From Leptospirales bacterium (GTDB lineage Bacteria > Spirochaetota > Leptospiria > Leptospirales > Leptonemataceae), in the NCBI GenBank assembly GCA_014238825.1, contig JABAAI010000030.1:1-9821 (forward strand): 9,821 nucleotides of DNA. Reading direction: 5' to 3'. The notes under the pieces were generated by a model. The model was given only the letters and a program-made list of their open reading frames with translations. It had not been told where the DNA came from and searched no databases. Below, one piece after another: positions 6,863 through 9,821 of this stretch. Each line of letters opens with the position of its first letter. Positions within the stretch are counted from its first letter, which is position 1. A program made the position numbers and the translations under genes.

Positions 6863-6868
6863 ATTAAA

Positions 6869-6885
6869 ATAGCATGTCATGCTAT
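6869..6885. promoter_or_regulatory. 17 bp palindrome, candidate operator
   Basis: ATAGCATG-T-CATGCTAT is a perfect inverted repeat with 8 bp arms and a single central base, 18 bp before the MBL/CNB start codon. The one-base centre does not suit an RNA hairpin as well as a dimeric DNA-binding protein site. There is no T-run, so it is not a terminator for glyS. The regulator is unknown; it does not match the CRP consensus TGTGA-N6-TCACA. Confidence 0.45.
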
Positions 6886-6970
6886 CATTAATAGTCGAAA
6901 AAAAGCAAGCAAAACATGAGTTTTGATTATATAAAATTGCAATAAAACTTCAAGAAAAAAATATTTAAAT

Positions 6971-8401
6971 TTAACCATTAGCTAGATTATCTCTTAGAAA
7001 ATCTGAGACTCTATCTATATTAATGCGTTCTTGTCGTAAATCGTCACGATAGCGGACTGTAAGTGTATTATCAGTTTTGCTTTGATAATCTACAGTGAAG
7101 CAAAATGGCGTTCCCAATTCATCTTGTCTGTAATAACGTTTTCCTATTGAGCCATTTTGATCTAGGTCAACTGTGAAGTTTTTAGCGAGTTCTTTATATA
7201 TTTTCTGAGCTATTTCAAGAAGACCATCCTTTTTTTGGAGTGGGAAAATACCTGCTTTGATCGGGGCTAGTCGAGAATCTAATTTAAGGTATATTCTTTG
7301 TTCTTTGGTATTAGGCTTTTCTATACGGTAGCTGTCAGCAAGAATGCAAAGGAAGAGTCTGTTTAGCCCTAGGGCGGGTTCTATCACATAAGGTAGGTAA
7401 CTTTCGTTTCTTGCTGCATCAAAATACATGAGATTTTTCTTGCTATGTTTGGAGTGTTGTTTGAGATCATAATCAGTGCGTGAGGCAATGCCCCATAATT
7501 CACCCCAGCCAAAGGGGAAATTATATTCTATGTCTACTGTATTATCAGAATAGAAACTAAGTTCTTTTGTTTCATGCTGTCTAGATCGTAAGTTTTCCTT
7601 GCTGATCCCTAGGCTATAAAGCCATTGGCTACAAAAGTCTAACCAATAGTCAAACCACTCCTTTTGGCTTCCCGGTACACAAAAGAATTCCAGCTCAAGT
7701 TGTTCAAACTCCCGTGTTCTAAAAACAAATTGTCGAGCAATAATTTCATTACGGAAACTTTTACCAATTTGTGCTATGCCAAAAGGGACCTTGACTCTAG
7801 AGCTATCTACTATATTACGAAAATTTATAAATATTCCTTGGGCTGTTTCAGGGCGGAGGTAGACCATCTCTTCTGTGTCTTTAAGAGAACCCATTTTTGT
7901 CGCAAACATTAGGTTGAATTGGCGTGGTTCTGTGAAGGTGTTTTTATTGCCACATTGTGGGCATGAGAATTCACTTGCCTTTTGCCTAAAAATTTCTTTA
8001 ATCTGCTCTAGATCAAAATCTATAGTACTTATTTTGTGTTTTTCTTCTAGATATTGGTCGGCTCTTAGACGAGCACGACAGTTTTTACAATCTATGAGTG
8101 GGTCGTTAAATGACTTGAGATGACCACTGGCCTCCCAGACCGCTGAATGTAGCATGATTGAGCTATCTAAGCCTACGATATCATCTCGAGAGTGAACAAA
8201 TGTACGCCACCATTCATTTTTGATATTTCTTAGTAGCTCCACACCGTATGGACCATAATCAAAAGTATTCGCTAGTCCTCCATAAATATCCGAACCAGGG
8301 AAAACGAAGCCACGCCTCTTACTAAGGGCGACAATATCTTTTAAGCTATCTTCTGCTTTGAAAGGCTTTGTTTTGTTGGAGGGGCTATCTTCTGTTTTCA
8401 T
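6971..8401 (-). CDS. glyS: Glycyl-tRNA synthetase, homodimeric (alpha2) type
   Basis: This enzyme charges tRNA-Gly with glycine. It is the single-chain class II form, not the split GlyQ/GlyS (alpha2beta2) form. The 476 residues show RRGFVFPGSDIYGGLANTFDYGP (29-51); two Cys pairs, CKNC (105-108) and CPQC (147-150), able to bind zinc; YLRPETAQGIFINF (181-194); motif 2, FRNEIIARQFVFRTREFEQLELEFF (216-240); EPALGLNR (341-348, motif 3); and an anticodon-binding C-terminus with RLAPIKAGIFPL and GKRYYRQDELGTPFCFTVDYQ (420-440). About 17 extra residues precede the usual start near KDIVALSKRRGF. The ATG shares 4 bp (ATGA) with the stop codon of the upstream phosphodiesterase gene and has no Shine-Dalgarno, so it is probably translated by coupling. 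I see no T-box or other leader. Confidence 0.95.
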   Translation of the reverse strand: MKTEDSPSNKTKPFKAEDSLKDIVALSKRRGFVFPGSDIYGGLANTFDYGPYGVELLRNIKNEWWRTFVHSRDDIVGLDSSIMLHSAVWEASGHLKSFNDPLIDCKNCRARLRADQYLEEKHKISTIDFDLEQIKEIFRQKASEFSCPQCGNKNTFTEPRQFNLMFATKMGSLKDTEEMVYLRPETAQGIFINFRNIVDSSRVKVPFGIAQIGKSFRNEIIARQFVFRTREFEQLELEFFCVPGSQKEWFDYWLDFCSQWLYSLGISKENLRSRQHETKELSFYSDNTVDIEYNFPFGWGELWGIASRTDYDLKQHSKHSKKNLMYFDAARNESYLPYVIEPALGLNRLFLCILADSYRIEKPNTKEQRIYLKLDSRLAPIKAGIFPLQKKDGLLEIAQKIYKELAKNFTVDLDQNGSIGKRYYRQDELGTPFCFTVDYQSKTDNTLTVRYRDDLRQERINIDRVSDFLRDNLANG

Positions 8402-9333
8402 AATAGGGTCTTTTTTTTATGGGCATCACGGCATTTTAAAAGCCTGTCTGGATAATTGCTAATAATCCCATCAACGTTCATATTGAGATATTTTTCCATT
8501 TCTGCATACTCATCGATAGTGTAAGTAATCACTTTTAGTCCTAGCTTATGGCATCGTTCTACAAAGCTATGATTTAAATCATAAAAATTAACGCAGATAG
8601 TAGAGCAATGATATTTTTCTTTTAATTTTTCTAGCTGGAGAGTGGCGATGCTTTTGCTATAGAGATCTGGGATTTTAAAAGAGCTCTCGAGATTTCCAAG
8701 ATTCTGTTTATACAAAAGGGCTGTGTTTAATTCAGGTGCTTGCTTGTGTATCCTAGTTAAAAAGTCCCATTGAAATGAAGAAATTAAACTCTGCTGTTCT
8801 AGTTTATATTTTTTAATAGAGCGTATTAATTGGTATTCAATATTATCTTGTTTTTCATCTTTTTCCCATGAATGGAGTTTAATTTCAATATTATAAATTG
8901 TTTTTGACTTGGGGAGAGCAAAGACTTCAGCTAAAGAGGGTATTTTTAGAGATTTGTACTGGGGATCAAACCAGCTTCCTGCATCTAATTCAGCTAACTT
9001 TTCATAGCTATAATCTGCTAGTTTTCCCGTTCCGTTTGTGGTGCGTTCTAGTTTTGCATCATGAAATACAACGGGCTTTCTATCAGAGCTGAGGTTTATA
9101 TCAAACTCTATCATATCACATCCGAGTGTAATTGCTTTTTCAATCGCGAGTAATGTATTTTCAGGGTAGGCTCCACTCCAGCCCCTGTGTGCTGCCACAA
9201 GGAAATCAGGATATTCCCATTTACTTTTACTTTGTTTGGGATTTTTCTTCAAGATAGTAGAGTAAATTACTAGCTTCGTTGTATGAGACAGCGTTCTAAA
9301 GCAAATTAATTCACGATGAAAATACAAAAACAC
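8398..9333 (-). CDS. Glycerophosphodiester phosphodiesterase family protein
   Basis: This family cleaves glycerophosphodiesters from phospholipid turnover to glycerol-3-phosphate and an alcohol. The motifs of the TIM-barrel fold are complete: AHRGWSGAYPENT (48-60; His49, Arg50, Glu58), EFDI (76-79; the metal-binding ExD), VVFHDAKLERTTNGTG (88-103; His91), IEIK (149-152), and the closing VDGIISNYPD (287-296). Exact substrate is not resolved. There is no signal peptide, so it is probably cytoplasmic. The N-terminus is unsure: the frame opens with GTG at 9333 without a ribosome site, and no ATG occurs before the first motif; TTG at codon 28 (9252) is another option and would trim residues not usual for the family. 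The gene overlaps glyS by 4 bp. Upstream lies the repeat region, with no confident promoter. Confidence 0.9.
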   Translation of the reverse strand: MFLYFHRELICFRTLSHTTKLVIYSTILKKNPKQSKSKWEYPDFLVAAHRGWSGAYPENTLLAIEKAITLGCDMIEFDINLSSDRKPVVFHDAKLERTTNGTGKLADYSYEKLAELDAGSWFDPQYKSLKIPSLAEVFALPKSKTIYNIEIKLHSWEKDEKQDNIEYQLIRSIKKYKLEQQSLISSFQWDFLTRIHKQAPELNTALLYKQNLGNLESSFKIPDLYSKSIATLQLEKLKEKYHCSTICVNFYDLNHSFVERCHKLGLKVITYTIDEYAEMEKYLNMNVDGIISNYPDRLLKCRDAHKKKTLL

Positions 9334-9423
9334 AAATTTGTTATTAAATCACAAAAAAAATCGAATAGAATTTTCTTAAATAATCTTCTTTACAAAAACC
9401 CTTCGCTAAAAAAAACAAACTCA

Positions 9424-9467
9424 CGCTTGCTATCAACTCCGCTCCCCCTTGCAAGCTTGCAAAAGCC
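9424..9467 (+). repeat. Diverged partial copy of the tandem repeat unit
   Basis: CGCTTGCTATCAACTCCGC (one base different from the later copies) followed by CCTTGCAA is the tail of the repeat unit seen at 9655 and 9788. It then departs and includes a 14 bp palindrome, TTGCAAGCTTGCAA (9449-9462). It lies 231 bp before the next copy, not a multiple of the 132 bp period, so the array has been rearranged here. Confidence 0.6.
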
Positions 9468-9509
9468 GTTTTCTAATGCGACATAATCCAGCCCGCCTCT
9501 CATCGAAAG

Positions 9510-9531
9510 TTAATCTGCTTTAGCAGATTAA
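9510..9531. repeat. 22 bp inverted repeat
   Basis: Arms TTAATCTGCT (9510-9519) and AGCAGATTAA (9522-9531) are perfect, separated by TT. As RNA this would be a 9 bp stem with a UUUA loop. No U-run follows on either strand, so it is not a typical terminator. It lies between the partial copy and the first full repeat and does not recur in the two full copies. Confidence 0.7.
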
Positions 9532-9555
9532 TCTCTACTCAGTTATAGCCCGTGC

Positions 9556-9687
9556 TTACAAAAATCGCTCGCTAGTACAGATTGATTCCCGCTTTCAAAA
9601 TTTAGAAAAACTTGCAAATTTAGAAAAGCCATTCATTAAAACCAAATAACCTCCCGCTTGCTATCGACTCCGCCACACCTTGCAAAT
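9556..9687 (+). repeat. Tandem repeat unit, copy 1 (132 bp)
   Basis: Starts TTACAAAAATCGCTCGCTAG and runs to the next identical start at 9688. It has an A/T-rich middle with short sub-repeats of the form CAAATTTAGAA (near 9596, 9615 and, as GCAAATTTACAA, 9682), then ATTCATTAAAA, then CGCTTGCTATCGACTCCGCC at its tail. Neither strand gives a sustained reading frame. Confidence 0.85.
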
Positions 9688-9821
9688 TTACAAAAATCGC
9701 TCGCTAGTACAGATTGACTCTCGCTTTCAAAATTTAGAACTTCTTGCAAATTTAGAAAAGCCATTCATTAAAAACAGACAAACCCCACGCTTGCTATCGA
9801 CTCCGCCACATGGAGGTGGCG
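9688..9821 (+). repeat. Tandem repeat unit, copy 2, reaching the window edge
   Basis: Identical to copy 1 for the first 30 bases, then differing at only about seven positions over the next 60; the linker before the conserved tail differs more and has a 1 bp length change. After CGACTCCGCCACA it breaks from copy 1: instead of CCTTGCAA it reads TGGAGGTGGCG, whose last six bases pair with CGCCAC (9804-9809). Confidence 0.85.
9804..9821. repeat. Inverted repeat cut by the window edge
   Basis: CGCCAC (9804-9809) and GTGGCG (9816-9821) are reverse complements with a 6 bp loop, ATGGAG. The second arm runs into the end of the window, so the symmetry may extend further. Confidence 0.5.

Larger units (their letters stand above)
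9334..9555. other. Non-coding stretch before the tandem repeats
   Basis: No ORF with coding character is visible on either strand. The first 85 bp are A-rich with homopolymer runs and must hold the promoter of the phosphodiesterase unit, but no convincing -35/-10 pair stands out. The rest contains the partial repeat copy and the inverted repeat listed separately. Confidence 0.6.

Noticed and set aside
6886..6970. Terminator after glyS
   Set aside because: The interval is AT-rich with A-runs but lacks a GC stem followed by a T-tract on the minus strand.
7664..8123. Two + strand ORFs antisense to glyS
   Set aside because: Shadows of the strongly conserved glycyl-tRNA synthetase frame.
9556..9821. 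CRISPR array
   Set aside because: The repeat period is about 132 bp with near-identical content throughout; there are no short repeats with unique spacers and no cas genes.
9810..9821. ATG at 9809-9811 as a new gene start
   Set aside because: Only four codons are visible, and the bases belong to the loop and arm of an inverted repeat.

Overview
The window is A+T-rich bacterial DNA carrying seven clear protein genes, one small candidate gene and a repeat-rich end. Several things suggest a Gram-negative bacterium, and my best guess is a spirochaete: a lipoprotein with a loose lipobox, a membrane-anchored PASTA protein with no kinase domain, a metallo-beta-lactamase/cyclic-nucleotide-binding fusion, and a single-chain (alpha2) glycyl-tRNA synthetase. 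This placement is an inference from gene content. No 16S gene or other phylogenetic marker was tested.

Layout. Positions 2-544 (+) hold the 3' end of a GLUG-repeat surface-type protein. It converges on a PASTA-domain membrane protein (585-1622, -), which has its own sigma70-like promoter at 1677-1705. Next is glutamine synthetase type I, glnA (1787-3211, -), with a strong Shine-Dalgarno sequence. The 330 bp divergent region upstream of glnA (3212-3541) carries a candidate glnA promoter and a 45-codon small ORF on the + strand (3339-3476). After it comes a papain-like (C1) lipoprotein (3542-4372, +) whose catalytic cysteine position is glycine. This gene converges, with a 12 bp gap, on a two-gene minus-strand unit: a 729-residue MBL/double-CNB protein (4661-6850) followed by an 89-residue single-pass membrane protein (4385-4654) whose ribosome site lies inside the end of the larger gene. 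A second minus-strand unit pairs a glycerophosphodiester phosphodiesterase (8398-9333) with glyS (6971-8401) through a 4 bp ATGA overlap.

Positions 9334-9821 contain no convincing gene. They hold a diverged partial repeat, a 22 bp inverted repeat, two near-identical tandem copies of a roughly 132 bp unit, and the first arm of what may be a larger inverted repeat cut by the window edge.

Most genes are housekeeping (nitrogen assimilation, translation, lipid turnover) or envelope-associated. I see no defence system, mobile-element gene, tRNA, rRNA or CRISPR array. The observations most worth following are the pseudo-peptidase lipoprotein with its upstream small ORF, the MBL-CNB-CNB sensor-like protein with its palindrome and possible leaderless start, and the tandem repeat array. 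I found no confident rho-independent terminator at any of the gene ends.
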